DNA from: Sphingomonas pituitosa NBRC 102491
GTDB lineage: Bacteria > Pseudomonadota > Alphaproteobacteria > Sphingomonadales > Sphingomonadaceae
Length of the DNA stretch: 64,000 nt
Direction: 5' to 3'
NCBI RefSeq assembly: GCF_001598435.1
Contig: NZ_BCYY01000001.1
Span: forward strand, 186,001-250,000
Position 1 is the first letter of the stretch. Every line of letters begins with the position of its first letter. The position numbers were made by a program, and so were the translations under genes. This document shows, piece by piece, positions 25,444 through 37,151 of this stretch. The notes beneath the pieces are model-generated. The model was not told the origin of the DNA. It did no database searches and saw only the letters and a program-made list of their open reading frames with translations.

Positions 25444-26355
25444 GCCGGTGGCGCTCGCCGCGCTGGCGCTGGAGGCGGCATTCGGCTGGCCAGGCTGGCT
25501 CTACGCCCGGATCGGCCACCCGGTCGGAGGCTTCGCGCGGCTGATCGCGGCGTGCGAGCGGCGATGGAACCGGACCGACCTGCCCGAGCATCGCCGCCGC
25601 ATCTTCGGGGTGGTGACCGTGGCGCTGCTGCTGTCCGTCGCGATCGGCGGCGGCATCGCAATCGAAGCGGTCGCTGCACGCGCCTCAACGGGATGGCTGG
25701 TGCTGGCGCTGGCCGCCGTCCCGGGGCTCGCCCAGCGCAGCCTGTACGTGCATGTGCGGCCCGTGGCATCGGCGCTGGCCCGCGGCGATCTTGCCGCGGC
25801 GCGTGTGGCGGTCGGCTATATCGTGGGGCGGGATACGGCGCGGCTGGACCCGCCCGGCGTGGCCCGCGCCGCCATCGAGAGCCTCGCCGAGAGCTTTTGC
25901 GACGGCGTCGTCGCACCGCTGTTCTGGCTGCTGGTCGGCGGCGTTCCAGGACTATGGGCGTACAAGGCGATCAATACCGCCGACAGCCTGATCGGGCACC
26001 GCGAGCCACGCTGGCGCGCGTTCGGCTGGGCGGCGGCACGCACCGACGATCTCCTCAACCTGGTGCCCGCTCGCCTCTCCGGCCTGTTGCTGTGCCTGGC
26101 GGCCGGGCGTGGCTGGCGAACGATGTGGCGGGATGCCGGCAACCACGCCTCGCCCAATGCCGGCTGGCCCGAAGCGGCGATGGCGGGTGCGCTGGGGCTG
26201 CGTCTCGCCGGACCGATCGCCTATGACGGCGCGGTGCACGACAAGCCCTGGATCGGCGACGGCCGCCCCGATGCCGCCGCGCGCGACATCCGGCAGGCGC
26301 TCGCCATCTATGTCGGCGCCTGCGGGCTGCTATGGCTGATCGCGGGAGGAGTCGC

Positions 26356-26368
<13 letters not shown>
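25436..26368 (+). CDS. cbiB: Adenosylcobinamide-phosphate synthase
   Basis: A 310-aa membrane protein of the CbiB/CobD family that attaches aminopropanol (phosphate) to adenosylcobyric acid. Signatures: [77 protein letters not shown] and [15 protein letters not shown]. It has about four to five hydrophobic segments. The start codon lies 8 bases before the stop of the upstream gene. The name cobD is used for the same step in other organisms. Confidence 0.92.
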
Positions 26369-27809
<1,441 letters not shown>

Positions 27810-27810
<1 letters not shown>

Positions 27811-28316
27811 TGACCAGCCTGCTCGTCCTCGGCGGTGCCCGTTCGGGAAAAAGCCGCTATGCCCAGGCACGCGCGGAGTCCCATGCCGGTGACTTGTTCT
27901 ATCTCGCCACTGCGCAGGCCTTCGATACCGAGATGGAGGATCGCATCGCGCGCCACGTCGCGGATCGGGGTCCGCGCTGGTCGACGCTGGACGTGCCGCT
28001 GGATCTTCCCGCCGCGATCCTCGCCCATGCCGCGCCGGATCGGGCGCTGCTGGTCGACTGCCTGACGCTGTGGACGTCCAACCTGATGTTCGCCGAGCGG
28101 GACCTCGATGCCGAAACCGAGGCGCTGGCACAGGCGGTGGTGCAGGCGCATGGCCCCGTGATCCTCGTCGCCAACGAAGTCGGCCTCGGCATCGTGCCGG
28201 ACAACGCCCTAGCCCGCCGCTTCCGCGACGAGGCGGGCCGGCTGAACCAGGCGATCGCCGCGGCGGCGGACGAAGTGCAGTTCATCGCCGCAGGGCTGCC
28301 GCTGCGGCTGAAATAG
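27810..28316 (+). CDS. cobU: Adenosylcobinamide kinase / guanylyltransferase
   Basis: A 168-aa bifunctional enzyme. It phosphorylates adenosylcobinamide and then transfers GMP. P-loop GGARSGKS (8-15) and IARHVADRGPRW with the guanylylated histidine, DCLTLWTSNLM and LVANEVGLGIVP are all CobU blocks. AGGAGG precedes the ATG by 7 bases, and the ATG shares one base with the cobQ stop. Last gene of the riboswitch operon; a different gene family follows after about 70 bases. Confidence 0.94.
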
Positions 28317-28384
28317 CCGTTGGTTGACGCCGGGGGGCGGGCGGACGACGCTGGGGGTACGCAACGCCTCCGGGAGCCTCGCCG

Positions 28385-29563
28385 ATGAAGCCGATCCTCG
28401 CCCTGCCCCTGCTGCTCGCGATCGCACCGGTGGAGGATGTCACGCCCGCCGATCGCCTCGCCCATGAACAGATGCTGGTGCTCGACACCCATCTCGACAC
28501 GCCGGAACTGTTCGAGCACCCCGGCTGGGACTTCAGCCGGTGGCATGATCGGGCCTTCGACGGCAGCCAGGTGGACATCCCCCGCATGGAACAGGGTGGC
28601 CTGGATGGCGGGTTCTTCGTGATCTACACGCCGCAAGGGCCGCTGACGCGCGAAGGCTATGCGGCCGCCCGCAACGCTGCGCTCACCCGCGCCACCTGGA
28701 TCCAGCGCGTCGTCGCTGCCCATGCCGACAAGCTGGAACTGGCAACCACCCCCGATGACGCCCGCCGCATCGCCGCCAGCGGCAGGAGGAGCGTCTTCCA
28801 AAGCATCGAGAACAGCTATCCGTTGGGCGAGGACCTCGGCCTGCTCGCCCATTTCCACGATCTGGGCGTGCGTCTCGCCGGGCCGGTGCATTTCCGCAAC
28901 AACCAGTTCGCCGATAGCGCCACCGATACGCCGCGCTGGCACGGGTTCAGCCCGCTCGGCAGACAGTGGGTGGTGGAGATGAACCGGCTGGGCATGGTGA
29001 TCGACGTCAGCCATGCCTCCGACGCGGTGTTCGACCAGGCGCTGGCCCTCTCCAAGACGCCCATCCTCGCCTCGCACTCCGGCCCCAGGGCGATCTTCGA
29101 TCATCCCCGGAACCTCGACGACGCCCGGATGCGCAAGCTGGCGGCTGCCGGCGGCGTATTGCAGATCAATAGCGTGTATCTCGCACCCTCGGCATCGGTT
29201 CCCGGCGGCGAGGCGCTGGGCGAGCGGCAGCGGCGATGGTGGGTGCTGCCGCCTGCGGAGCAGCGGCGGCTGATCGCCGACATCGCCGCCCTCGGTCCCC
29301 GGGAGGGCACCGCCGACTTCGAGCTGTTCGCGCGTAGCCTGCTGCACGCCATTCGGGTGATGGGCGTCGATCATGTCGGCATCGGCGCCGACTGGGACGG
29401 CGGCGGCGGGGTTCGCGGCATGGAGGACATCACTGCCCTGCCCCGCATCACCGCCCGCCTGCGTCGCGAAGGCTTCAGCGATGCCGATATCGAGAAGATC
29501 TGGAGCGGCAACGCGCTGCGGGTACTCAAGGCCGCGGAGGACTGGGCGGCAGCACATCGCTGA
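28385..29563 (+). CDS. Membrane dipeptidase (peptidase M19)
   Basis: A 392-aa protein with a short hydrophobic leader (ILALPLLLAIAPV). Zinc-site features of the M19 renal dipeptidase family: His and Asp in LDTHLDTPE, the bridging Glu in FQSIENSYPLG, DVSHASDAVF, ASHSGPRAI and DHVGIGADWDGGGGV. Family members hydrolyse dipeptides, including D-amino-acid-containing ones. It is expected to be exported. It starts 68 bases after cobU; GGGAGCCTCGCCG before the ATG is a weak ribosome site. Nothing ties it to cobalamin. Confidence 0.88.
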   Translation: MKPILALPLLLAIAPVEDVTPADRLAHEQMLVLDTHLDTPELFEHPGWDFSRWHDRAFDGSQVDIPRMEQGGLDGGFFVIYTPQGPLTREGYAAARNAALTRATWIQRVVAAHADKLELATTPDDARRIAASGRRSVFQSIENSYPLGEDLGLLAHFHDLGVRLAGPVHFRNNQFADSATDTPRWHGFSPLGRQWVVEMNRLGMVIDVSHASDAVFDQALALSKTPILASHSGPRAIFDHPRNLDDARMRKLAAAGGVLQINSVYLAPSASVPGGEALGERQRRWWVLPPAEQRRLIADIAALGPREGTADFELFARSLLHAIRVMGVDHVGIGADWDGGGGVRGMEDITALPRITARLRREGFSDADIEKIWSGNALRVLKAAEDWAAAHR

Positions 29564-29600
29564 AATTTCCGGGGCGGCGTAGCGGAAGGGCTTGATCGAT

Positions 29601-29620
29601 TTAGTTAGCGTCCTAACTAA
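29601..29620. promoter_or_regulatory. MarR-type operator palindrome
   Basis: TTAGTTAG-CGTC-CTAACTAA is a perfect 8-bp inverted repeat with a 4-base centre, 7 bases before the marR-like ATG. AT-rich palindromes of this size are typical of MarR dimers bound over their own promoter. This would give autorepression of the efflux operon, lifted by an aromatic ligand. Confidence 0.65.
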
Positions 29621-29627
29621 ACGCACC

Positions 29628-30080
29628 ATGGTCGATCGGCACTCCCTGGAACGCGCGCTTGCGACGCGGATGAACCCGACATCGCGGGCATGGCAGCGGC
29701 TGGCCGATGCCACGCTCGCCTCGCTAGACATCTCCAACTCGACCGGATGGGCGCTCGTCTACCTCCAGCGGCTGGGGGAGGAGACGCGCCAGGCCGATCT
29801 CGCCCGGGCGATCGGCGTGACCGAAGCGTCGCTCGTCCGCACGCTGCACGCGCTGGAAGATGCCGGGCTCGTCCAGCGGGTCGTGGACGCGCAAGATCGG
29901 CGCGCGAACCGGCTGCGGCTCACCCATTCCGGTGTTTCGCTGGCGTTACGGATCGACACCCGGCTTGCTACGTTGCGCAGCGAGTTGCTCGATGGGGTGA
30001 GCGACGCGGCGCTGGAGACGACCTTGCAGGTACTGGATCATCTGGCTGCGCGCCTCGCCGAACGGCGGCCCCAGTCATGA
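29628..30080 (+). CDS. MarR-family transcriptional regulator
   Basis: A 150-aa winged-helix repressor: helix TSRAWQRLADATLASLDIS, DNA-binding core QADLARAIGVTEASLVRTLHALEDAGLVQRV, wing DAQDRRANRLRLTHSG. The ATG is chosen just after the palindrome; a TTG in frame 12 codons upstream would overlap the operator. There is no Shine-Dalgarno sequence before the ATG, so the message may be leaderless. Its stop overlaps the start of the FUSC transporter. It probably represses the whole marR-FUSC-DUF1656-hlyD-nodT run. Confidence 0.87.
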   Translation: MVDRHSLERALATRMNPTSRAWQRLADATLASLDISNSTGWALVYLQRLGEETRQADLARAIGVTEASLVRTLHALEDAGLVQRVVDAQDRRANRLRLTHSGVSLALRIDTRLATLRSELLDGVSDAALETTLQVLDHLAARLAERRPQS

Positions 30081-32122
30081 AGGACCGCTGGGGCATCGAT
30101 GCAGCCGTCTTCTCGCTGAAATCCTATGCGGCGGGCATGCTCGCCATCTACCTCGCGCTGTCGATCGGGCTGGACCGGCCCTATTGGTCGTTCCTGACCG
30201 CCTATATCGTCGCGCAGCCGCTGGCAGGCGCGGTCTTCTCCAAGGCGCTGTTCCGCGTGATCGGCACCGTCGTCGGCGCGGCCGCCGCCGTGGCGATGGT
30301 GCCGCCGCTGATCAACACGCCGGAGCTGCTGGTGCTCGCCATTTCGGGATGGCTGGCGCTGTGCGTGTTCGTCTCGCTGCTCGATCGCACGCCCCGCTCC
30401 TACATGTTCGTGCTGGCCGGTTACAGTGCCGTGCTGATCGTGCTGCCCAGCGTGGATGCGCCGGGTTCGATCTTCACCGTGGCGAGCCTGCGCGTACAGG
30501 AGATCACGCTGGGCATCCTGTGCGGCAGCCTGGTGCACGGCATCGTCCTGCCTCGCTCGGTGGCGGGCTTCCTGCTCACCCGTGTTTCGACGATCCTCAA
30601 GGACGCCGAGCGCTGGTCGCATGACTCGCTCTCGCTGGAACCGGTGCCGGGTGTCGATGCGGAGCGCCGGAGACTGGCTGCCGACATCACTGAACTGCAC
30701 CAGCTTTCCATCCATCTCCCCTATGAGACCGCGCGCACCACCCCGCGCGTACGCACCGTCCGCGCGTTGCAGGACCAGCTTTCGCTGCTGATGCCGCTGG
30801 GCGCCGCCGTCGATGATCGTACCGTCGGGCTCCAGGCGCATGGCGGCCTCCCGGACGAGGTGGCGACGCTGCTCGCCGACACTCAGGTCTGGCTCAAGAC
30901 ACTGGACGGGGAACGCGACGCGCGCGCCGCAGAGGCCGCGGCGCTGGAGGCGCGCTGCGCGGCGCTGGAGCCGGACATTCATGAGGGCAGTTCGTGGCAC
31001 GATTTGCTGCTGCTCAGCCTGCTCTCGCGGCTCGCGACCCTGATTGCCGCGCACCGCGACTGCCGGGAGCTCGCCGAACAGCTCGCCACGCTCGACCGTC
31101 GGCCGGTCAGCCCTCGCGTCGCCGAACTGCTGGAAGGTCGCCGTGGCCGCGAGCTCCACATCGACTGGGTGGGCGCGATGCGCGGCGCCATCGGCGCCTT
31201 TCTGACGCTCGCGGTCGGCTCGGCGATCTGGATCGCCAGCGGCTGGGCCGACGGCTCGACGGCAGTGATGCTGGCCGGAGTGTTCCTCGCCTTGTTCGCC
31301 GCCGCCCCCGATCCACTGCTGCCGCTGCGCTCCTTCTTCTGGGGTACGCTGGTGGCAACGATCCTGGGCGCGATCTATGGCTATGCGATCATGCCGCGGC
31401 TCGACGGGTTCGGCCAGCTCGCCGCAGCGATGGCGCCGCCGCTGCTGATCCTCGGCGCGATGATGCACTCGCCGAAATGGATGGGGCTGGCGCTGCCGAC
31501 CCTGCTCGGTCTCGGCAGTCCGCTGCTGATTTCGGCCCGCTACACCAGTGCCTTCGCCAGCTTCGTCAACGGCGCGATCGCACAGCTGATGGGGGTGGCC
31601 TTCGCGATCCTGATGGCGCGGCTGCTGCAGTCGGCAGGCATCGAACAGGCGATTCGCCGGACCGTCCGCGCGGGCTGGGCCGATATTGCCGAAAGGAGCA
31701 ACCTGATGACCCCGCCCGACGTCCGCGGCTGGATCAACCGCATGCTGGACCGGATCGCGCTGCTCGCGCCACGCCTGGCCCTGGCCGGGCGCGCGCCGGG
31801 CAAGCCGCTCTACGACGCGCTGCGCGACCTGCGCACCGGCGTCGCGATCGGCGAATTGCGGGCGTTGCGCCTCGAACTCCCGCCCGAGCGTGCCGCCCCG
31901 CTCACCGACGTGTTGCGCGACGTGGGCGACTATTACCGCCGCCTCGAACCGGACGCCGAGAAGCCCGACGACCCCGTCCTGCTCGCCCATATCGACCACG
32001 CTTTGCACGCCATCGCGCGGGACGACGACGCGGCCGTGCGTCGCACCGGCGCGCTCGGCCTGCTGGGGTTGCGCCGCAACCTCTTCCCCAATGCCGATCC
32101 GGCGCCGGAGGCCGTGGTATGA
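30077..32122 (+). CDS. FUSC-family (AaeB-like) aromatic-compound exporter
   Basis: A 681-aa inner-membrane protein with two hydrophobic blocks of about five to six helices (residues about 10-160 and 370-510) and large soluble parts between and after, the layout of the fusaric-acid-resistance family. Start MKDRWGIDAAVFSLKSYAAGM, PYWSFLTAYIVAQPLAGAVFSKALFRVIGT and the second-half GAFLTLAVGSAIWIASGW are diagnostic. With the DUF1656 protein and HlyD adaptor that follow, it forms an AaeAB-type pump, typically for hydroxylated aromatic acids. It overlaps both neighbours by 4 nt. Confidence 0.9.
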   Translation: MKDRWGIDAAVFSLKSYAAGMLAIYLALSIGLDRPYWSFLTAYIVAQPLAGAVFSKALFRVIGTVVGAAAAVAMVPPLINTPELLVLAISGWLALCVFVSLLDRTPRSYMFVLAGYSAVLIVLPSVDAPGSIFTVASLRVQEITLGILCGSLVHGIVLPRSVAGFLLTRVSTILKDAERWSHDSLSLEPVPGVDAERRRLAADITELHQLSIHLPYETARTTPRVRTVRALQDQLSLLMPLGAAVDDRTVGLQAHGGLPDEVATLLADTQVWLKTLDGERDARAAEAAALEARCAALEPDIHEGSSWHDLLLLSLLSRLATLIAAHRDCRELAEQLATLDRRPVSPRVAELLEGRRGRELHIDWVGAMRGAIGAFLTLAVGSAIWIASGWADGSTAVMLAGVFLALFAAAPDPLLPLRSFFWGTLVATILGAIYGYAIMPRLDGFGQLAAAMAPPLLILGAMMHSPKWMGLALPTLLGLGSPLLISARYTSAFASFVNGAIAQLMGVAFAILMARLLQSAGIEQAIRRTVRAGWADIAERSNLMTPPDVRGWINRMLDRIALLAPRLALAGRAPGKPLYDALRDLRTGVAIGELRALRLELPPERAAPLTDVLRDVGDYYRRLEPDAEKPDDPVLLAHIDHALHAIARDDDAAVRRTGALGLLGLRRNLFPNADPAPEAVV

Positions 32123-32334
32123 CCGGGGAAGTCGCCATCGACGGCGTCTATGTGCCGACGATGCTGCTGCTGGGCGTGATCGCCATGCTGCTGACCATCG
32201 CGCTCGCGCGGCTGCTCAACGCCTTCGGCCTCTACCGCTTCGTCGCCTATCGCGCCCTGGTCGATCTCTGCCTGTTCATCCTCCTGCTGGGCTTGCTCGC
32301 CTGGGCCACCCCCTCGATCGGATTCCACCCATGA
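32119..32334 (+). CDS. DUF1656 (AaeX-like) small membrane protein
   Basis: A 71-aa protein with two membrane helices (VPTMLLLGVIAMLLTIALARLL and YRALVDLCLFILLLGLLAW). The start MTGEVAIDGVYVP and the pattern LYRFVAYRALVD match DUF1656/AaeX proteins, which are encoded between FUSC and HlyD subunits of aromatic-acid exporters. The exact role is unknown; it is probably a pump accessory. It overlaps both flanking genes by 4 nt. Confidence 0.88.
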   Translation: MTGEVAIDGVYVPTMLLLGVIAMLLTIALARLLNAFGLYRFVAYRALVDLCLFILLLGLLAWATPSIGFHP

Positions 32335-33290
32335 AACGCTACCTCCCCGCCCTTGGCCGCAGCGCCGCGACGATCCTGATCGTGGTCGCCGCCGCTTTCG
32401 TCGCGATGTGGTTGTGGCAGCATTACGCGCGCAGCCCGTGGACGCGGGACGGCCGCGTTCGGGCGGACGTGGTGCGGGTGACGCCCGACATCGGCGGCCT
32501 GGTGACGGCGGTGGCGGTCCACGACAACCAGCAGGTAAAGGCGGGCGACCTGCTCTTCGTGATTGACCAGCCGCGCTACTCGCTGGCGCTCGCCCAGGCC
32601 CGCGCCGGCGTGGAAAGCGCCCGTGCCACGCTGACCCAGGCGCAGCGCGAAGCGCGACGCGATCTCGCGCTCGGCAACCTCGTCGCCGCGGAGACGCACG
32701 AGCAGAATGTCGCGCGCGTGGCCACCGCACAGGCGGCGCTCGCCCAGGCCCTCACCTCGGTGCAGAGCGCCGAGCTGAACGTCTCGCGCACCCGGGTGAA
32801 GGCGTCGGTCAACGGCACGGTGACCAACCTCGATCTGCATCCAGGCGACTATGTCGCGGCGGGCCAGCAGGCGATGGCGCTGGTCGACGCGGACAGCATT
32901 CGCGTGGAGGGCTATTTCGAGGAAACCAAGCTCCCCAGCATCCGGATCGGCGCGCCGGTGACGGTGGAACTGATGGGCGAGCCCCGCATGCTCCAGGGCG
33001 TCGTCGAGAGCATCGCGGCGGGCATCAACGACACCACGCGGAGCAACGCCGGAAACCTGCTGCCGAATGTCGACCCGACCTTCACCTGGGTACGCCTCGC
33101 CCAGCGCATTCCGGTCCGCGTGAAGTTGACCCGGGTGCCGCCCGACATCCGCCTGATCGCCGGGCGTACCGCGACGGTGACGGTGCAGCCGAACGCCGCC
33201 GCGCAACCGGCCGCAGCCCGCCCGGTGGCCACGCCGTCGTCGACGCCCGTCACGGCCCCGGCGCCAACCCCGTCTGCCAAGGCCCGCTGA
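32331..33290 (+). CDS. HlyD-family periplasmic adaptor subunit
   Basis: A 319-aa membrane-fusion protein: N-terminal anchor (ATILIVVAAAFVAMWLW), biotinyl-lipoyl half (WTRDGRVRADVVRVTPDIGGLVTAV with DNQQVKAGDLLFVID), a coiled-coil hairpin (about 85-150), second lipoyl half (RVKASVNGTVTNLDLHPGDYV), beta-barrel, and a Pro/Ala-rich tail. It links the FUSC protein in the inner membrane to the NodT-type channel encoded next. The spacing to the next gene is 2 bases. Confidence 0.92.
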   Translation: MKRYLPALGRSAATILIVVAAAFVAMWLWQHYARSPWTRDGRVRADVVRVTPDIGGLVTAVAVHDNQQVKAGDLLFVIDQPRYSLALAQARAGVESARATLTQAQREARRDLALGNLVAAETHEQNVARVATAQAALAQALTSVQSAELNVSRTRVKASVNGTVTNLDLHPGDYVAAGQQAMALVDADSIRVEGYFEETKLPSIRIGAPVTVELMGEPRMLQGVVESIAAGINDTTRSNAGNLLPNVDPTFTWVRLAQRIPVRVKLTRVPPDIRLIAGRTATVTVQPNAAAQPAAARPVATPSSTPVTAPAPTPSAKAR

Positions 33291-33292
33291 TC

Positions 33293-34690
33293 ATGCGCCG
33301 CCTCCCGCTCCTCGCCGCGCTTGCGCTCGTCGCCGGCTGCACCCGCGCCGGCCCGGACTATCACCCGCCGGTCAGCGGCCCGGCGAGCGCGCCGTCGGCC
33401 ACCGGCAGCTTCCTGTCCGCGCAGAATCCCGCCTTTTCCGACGCGCCGCTGCCGGACCATTGGTGGCGCCTCTATGCCGATCCGCGGCTCGACACGCTGG
33501 TCGAGCAGGCGCTCGCCGCCAATGCCGACCTGCGGGCCGCCGATGCCAATCTTCGCCGCGCCGAGGCCGTCGTCCGCCAGGCCGAGGCCTCGCGTCAGCT
33601 GACGACCGATCTGTCCGGCGGCAGCACGCTGGCCCGCCCCGCAGGCACCGGGGCCGCCTTGCCCGGCACGCTCGGCTACAATCTGGGCATCTCGGTCGGC
33701 TATCCGCTCGACGTGCGCGGCAAGATCGCTCGCGCGATCGAGGCGAGCCTGGCGGACCGCGACGCCGTAGCCGCCGCCCGCGACGCCGTCCGCATCAGCG
33801 TCGCGGCCGCCACCGCGCGCGCTTATGCCGATGTGTGCGCCGCCAATTTCCGCCTCGCTGCCACCCAGCGGATCGTGACGCTCCAGCGCCAGACCTTCGG
33901 CGCCACCCAGCGGCTGCAGCGTGCCGGGCGCGGCACTGCCTTCGACGTCAGCCGCGCCCAGGCCGCGGTGCAGACAAGCGAGGCGAACCTGCCGCTCTTC
34001 GCTGCCCAGCGCCGGGCCGGGCTCTACACGCTTGCCGCGCTGCTCGGCCGCCCCGCCGCCGAGTATCCGCGCGAAATCGAAAGCTGCGCGGCACTTCCCA
34101 TCCTGCCCCGCCCGATGCCGGTGGGCGACGGTGCCGCACTGATCCGCCGCCGGCCGGACATCCGCCAGGCCGAACGCGTGATCGCCGGCGACACCGCCCG
34201 AATCGGGGTCGCCACCGCGGACCTCTATCCGCAGATCAGCCTGGGCGGCTCGGCCGGGCTCAGCGGCGCGCTCGACAAGCTGGGCAGCCCCAGCTCGTTC
34301 GGCTTCAGCCTCGGCCCGCTGATCAGTTGGAGCTTCCCGAACCGCCCCGCCGTACGAGCCCGGATCGATGCGGCCGGCGCACAGGTGGATGCCGACATCG
34401 CGAGGTTCGATTCGACGGTGCTCGGCGCGCTGCGCGATACCGAGACCGCGCTTGAAACCTATGCGCGAGACCGCGATCAGGCCGAAGCGCTCCGTCAGGC
34501 ACGCGACAGCGCGGCGCTGGCTGCGGACCAGGCCGGCAGGCTGTTCCGCTTCGGCCGCAGCGATTTCCTGGCGCTGCTCCAGGCGCAGAGCAGCCTCGCC
34601 CAGGCGGAGGCGAGCTATGCCAGCGCCCAGGCCCGCCTGCCTGACGACCAGATCGCGATCTTTCTCGCGCTCGGCGGCGGCTGGGAATAA
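33293..34690 (+). CDS. NodT-family outer-membrane efflux lipoprotein
   Basis: A 465-aa TolC-like channel subunit with lipobox LALVAGC (Cys16 lipidation) and two OEP repeats: [31 protein letters not shown] early, and [32 protein letters not shown] in the second half. [19 protein letters not shown] is the typical coil motif. It completes a tripartite exporter with the two genes before it. The end is followed after 10 bases by pncB, an unrelated gene on the same strand. Confidence 0.93.
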   Translation: MRRLPLLAALALVAGCTRAGPDYHPPVSGPASAPSATGSFLSAQNPAFSDAPLPDHWWRLYADPRLDTLVEQALAANADLRAADANLRRAEAVVRQAEASRQLTTDLSGGSTLARPAGTGAALPGTLGYNLGISVGYPLDVRGKIARAIEASLADRDAVAAARDAVRISVAAATARAYADVCAANFRLAATQRIVTLQRQTFGATQRLQRAGRGTAFDVSRAQAAVQTSEANLPLFAAQRRAGLYTLAALLGRPAAEYPREIESCAALPILPRPMPVGDGAALIRRRPDIRQAERVIAGDTARIGVATADLYPQISLGGSAGLSGALDKLGSPSSFGFSLGPLISWSFPNRPAVRARIDAAGAQVDADIARFDSTVLGALRDTETALETYARDRDQAEALRQARDSAALAADQAGRLFRFGRSDFLALLQAQSSLAQAEASYASAQARLPDDQIAIFLALGGGWE

Positions 34691-34700
34691 GAGCACGCCC

Positions 34701-36005
34701 ATGACCTTCACCGATATCGCCAGCCGGACCTACAATCATAATTTCCGGCTCGATCCGATCGTCCGCAGCCTGCTCGATACGGATTTCTACAAGCTGCTGA
34801 TGCTGCAGATGATCCGGCGGCTCCATCCCGAGACGCAGGTCACCTTCTCGCTGATCAACCGGACGAAGTCGGTTCGGCTGGCGGACGTGATCGACGAGGG
34901 CGAACTGCGCGCGCAGCTCGATCATGCGCGCTCCCTGCGCTTCGCCAAGAAGGAGCTGATCTGGCTGGCCGGCAACAGCTTCTACGGCAAGACCCAGATG
35001 TTCGCGCCGGACTTCATCGCCTGGCTCGCCGATTTCCAATTGCCGCCCTATGAGCTGGAGCGCCGCGACGGCCAGTTCGTGCTCCATTTCCACGGCCCCT
35101 GGACCCACACGACCATGTGGGAAATCCCGGCGCTGACCATCGTCAACGAACTCCGTTCGCGCGCGGCGATGCGCGGGCGCGACCGGTTCGCGCTGGACGT
35201 GCTCTATGCTCGTGCCAAGGCCAAGCTGTGGGACAAGGTCGAGCGGCTGCGCGGACTGCCCGATCTGGTGCTGTCGGACTTCGGCACCCGCCGCCGTCAC
35301 GGCTTCCTGTGGCAGCGCTGGTGCGTCGAGGCGCTGAAGGAAGGCCTGGGCCAGCGCTTCATCGGCACGTCGAATGTGCTGTTGGCGATGGATGCGGATC
35401 TGGAGGCGATCGGCACCAATGCCCACGAACTGCCGATGGTGGAAGCCGCGCTCTCCCCCGACGATGCCAGCCTGGCGGATGCGCCCTATCGCGTGCTCGA
35501 GCAGTGGCGCGCGCATTATGGCGGCAACCTGCTGATCGCGCTGCCCGATGCGTTCGGTACCACCTCGTTCCTTGCCCGCGCGCCGGACTGGGTTGCGGAC
35601 TGGACCGGCTTTCGGCCGGACAGCGCGCCACCCATCCCTGGCGGCGAGCAGATCCTGCGCTGGTGGCAGGACCATGGCCGCGACCCGCGCGAGAAGTTGC
35701 TGATCTTTTCCGACGGCATGGACGTCGAATCGATCGAGGCTAGCTATCGCCATTTCAACGGGCGGGTGCGGATGAGCTTCGGCTGGGGCACCAACCTCAC
35801 CAACGATTTCCGCGGCTGCGATCCCGATGGCGAAGCCGGGCTGGAGCCGATCTCGCTGGTCTGCAAGGTGGTGGCGGCGAACGGCCGGCCCGCGGTCAAG
35901 CTCTCCGACAATCCGGCCAAGGCGACCGGCGAACCGGCCGAGATCGCACGCTATCTGCGGGTGTTCGGCGATGCGGGGCGGACCGAACAGGCGGTGCAGG
36001 TCTAG
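34701..36005 (+). CDS. pncB: Nicotinate phosphoribosyltransferase
   Basis: A 434-aa enzyme that makes nicotinate mononucleotide from nicotinate and PRPP, in NAD salvage. [14 protein letters not shown], the strand [33 protein letters not shown] and the phosphate-site [11 protein letters not shown] with [11 protein letters not shown] are PncB signatures. The chosen ATG gives [12 protein letters not shown]; the longer open frame upstream runs through the nodT gene. It may share the efflux transcript by proximity. NMN from this step is also the co-substrate of cobT, and nadE lies 9 kb away. Confidence 0.94.
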   Translation: MTFTDIASRTYNHNFRLDPIVRSLLDTDFYKLLMLQMIRRLHPETQVTFSLINRTKSVRLADVIDEGELRAQLDHARSLRFAKKELIWLAGNSFYGKTQMFAPDFIAWLADFQLPPYELERRDGQFVLHFHGPWTHTTMWEIPALTIVNELRSRAAMRGRDRFALDVLYARAKAKLWDKVERLRGLPDLVLSDFGTRRRHGFLWQRWCVEALKEGLGQRFIGTSNVLLAMDADLEAIGTNAHELPMVEAALSPDDASLADAPYRVLEQWRAHYGGNLLIALPDAFGTTSFLARAPDWVADWTGFRPDSAPPIPGGEQILRWWQDHGRDPREKLLIFSDGMDVESIEASYRHFNGRVRMSFGWGTNLTNDFRGCDPDGEAGLEPISLVCKVVAANGRPAVKLSDNPAKATGEPAEIARYLRVFGDAGRTEQAVQV

Positions 36006-37045
36006 CCGCGCCAGTGCACCGAATTGCCGTAGGGATGGCATGTCGCCAGGATGCGGCGCTCTTCCCCGCCGGGGAACCAGCTGAGCGACAGGCGGACTTC
36101 GCTGCGCGTTTCGGTCCATTCGAAGCCGACCCAGGCGAGCGGCCGATCCGGCGTGGCATATTGCCCGGCATCGTGGATCATCGCCACCACCGCCGCGCGG
36201 TTGCGGGGCGGCAGATATTGCAGCACCATCGAATGCATGATGACGCGGCAGACGCCCTCCTGCTGCGGCTGGGCAAGCTGGTGGGCCAGCCATTCCGATG
36301 CATCGCCCTGCTCCACCTGCGGCGGGTGGCGGCGCGCCATCCCCAGCGCCTCCTCCAGCCGGTGCAGCCGCAGCGGCTGGTCGGCGAAGATATAGGCCAT
36401 CAGCCGTTCGCAGGTCGCGGGATCATCGGCGCTGAGCGGGTTGAGATCGACACCGCGCGCGGAAATCACCTCCAGCGGCGCAGGCAGGGGCGCCGGGCCA
36501 TGCCACTCGGGCGCCACCTGCACTGGTGAGTGCCGGTCGCCAGCGAGCACGCCGCCAAGATCGAAGCCGTAACGCCCGAGGTTGAGATTGAGGCCGCAGC
36601 TGGACCCGATCTCGAGCAGCTCGAACGGCAGCCCGAAGCGTCGGCGGACCTGCATCAGCGCGGCGACCATCACGCCGGAGCGGCCGACTTCGTTGGTCTG
36701 CGGCGTACGGCGAAGGAAGCCGGCGATCAGATCGTCCTGGGCCGCCAGCGCCTCGCCGATCGCGCCGTCGAAATCGTCATGCTCGTGGCGGTAGAGCGCG
36801 GCCAGTGCCGGCGGATTGCCGCGGCGGGCGAGGAAGTGGAGCGCGGCATTGAAGCGCATCGCCAGCGCTGCCGAAGCAGGATCGCCTTCCCAATGCGTGA
36901 TCACCGCCTGGCAGTGGGGGCCGCGGCCCAGCTGCCGCAGGCCTGCGGCAAGCACCGCGCCGATGAAGGGTGATCCGAGGTCGATGGCGACCCGCGCCAT
37001 GCGCGAGATCTCCGCAATACCCGTCCGGGGAGCGATCATGTTCAT
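36002..37045 (-). CDS. DUF2332 family protein
   Basis: A protein of about 347 aa with the DUF2332 features: [16 protein letters not shown], a block with [21 protein letters not shown], the SAM-like glycine-rich [15 protein letters not shown], and the late [17 protein letters not shown] and [15 protein letters not shown]. The glycine motif and the order of strands suggest a methyltransferase-like fold, but the activity is not known. Three in-frame ATGs lie close together; the second is chosen because CGGGAAA lies 6 bases before it. It converges with pncB (4-nt tail overlap). Confidence 0.82.
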   Translation of the reverse strand: MNMIAPRTGIAEISRMARVAIDLGSPFIGAVLAAGLRQLGRGPHCQAVITHWEGDPASAALAMRFNAALHFLARRGNPPALAALYRHEHDDFDGAIGEALAAQDDLIAGFLRRTPQTNEVGRSGVMVAALMQVRRRFGLPFELLEIGSSCGLNLNLGRYGFDLGGVLAGDRHSPVQVAPEWHGPAPLPAPLEVISARGVDLNPLSADDPATCERLMAYIFADQPLRLHRLEEALGMARRHPPQVEQGDASEWLAHQLAQPQQEGVCRVIMHSMVLQYLPPRNRAAVVAMIHDAGQYATPDRPLAWVGFEWTETRSEVRLSLSWFPGGEERRILATCHPYGNSVHWRG

Positions 37046-37151
37046 TACCATTTTCCCGGGCAGAAACCGCCGCGTCGGATCTTGTCGCCGGGGGCCGTTC
37101 GATTCGCAATCGGATCGAACGGCCATGCCGGGGTATCGGGCACTTCTGGGA

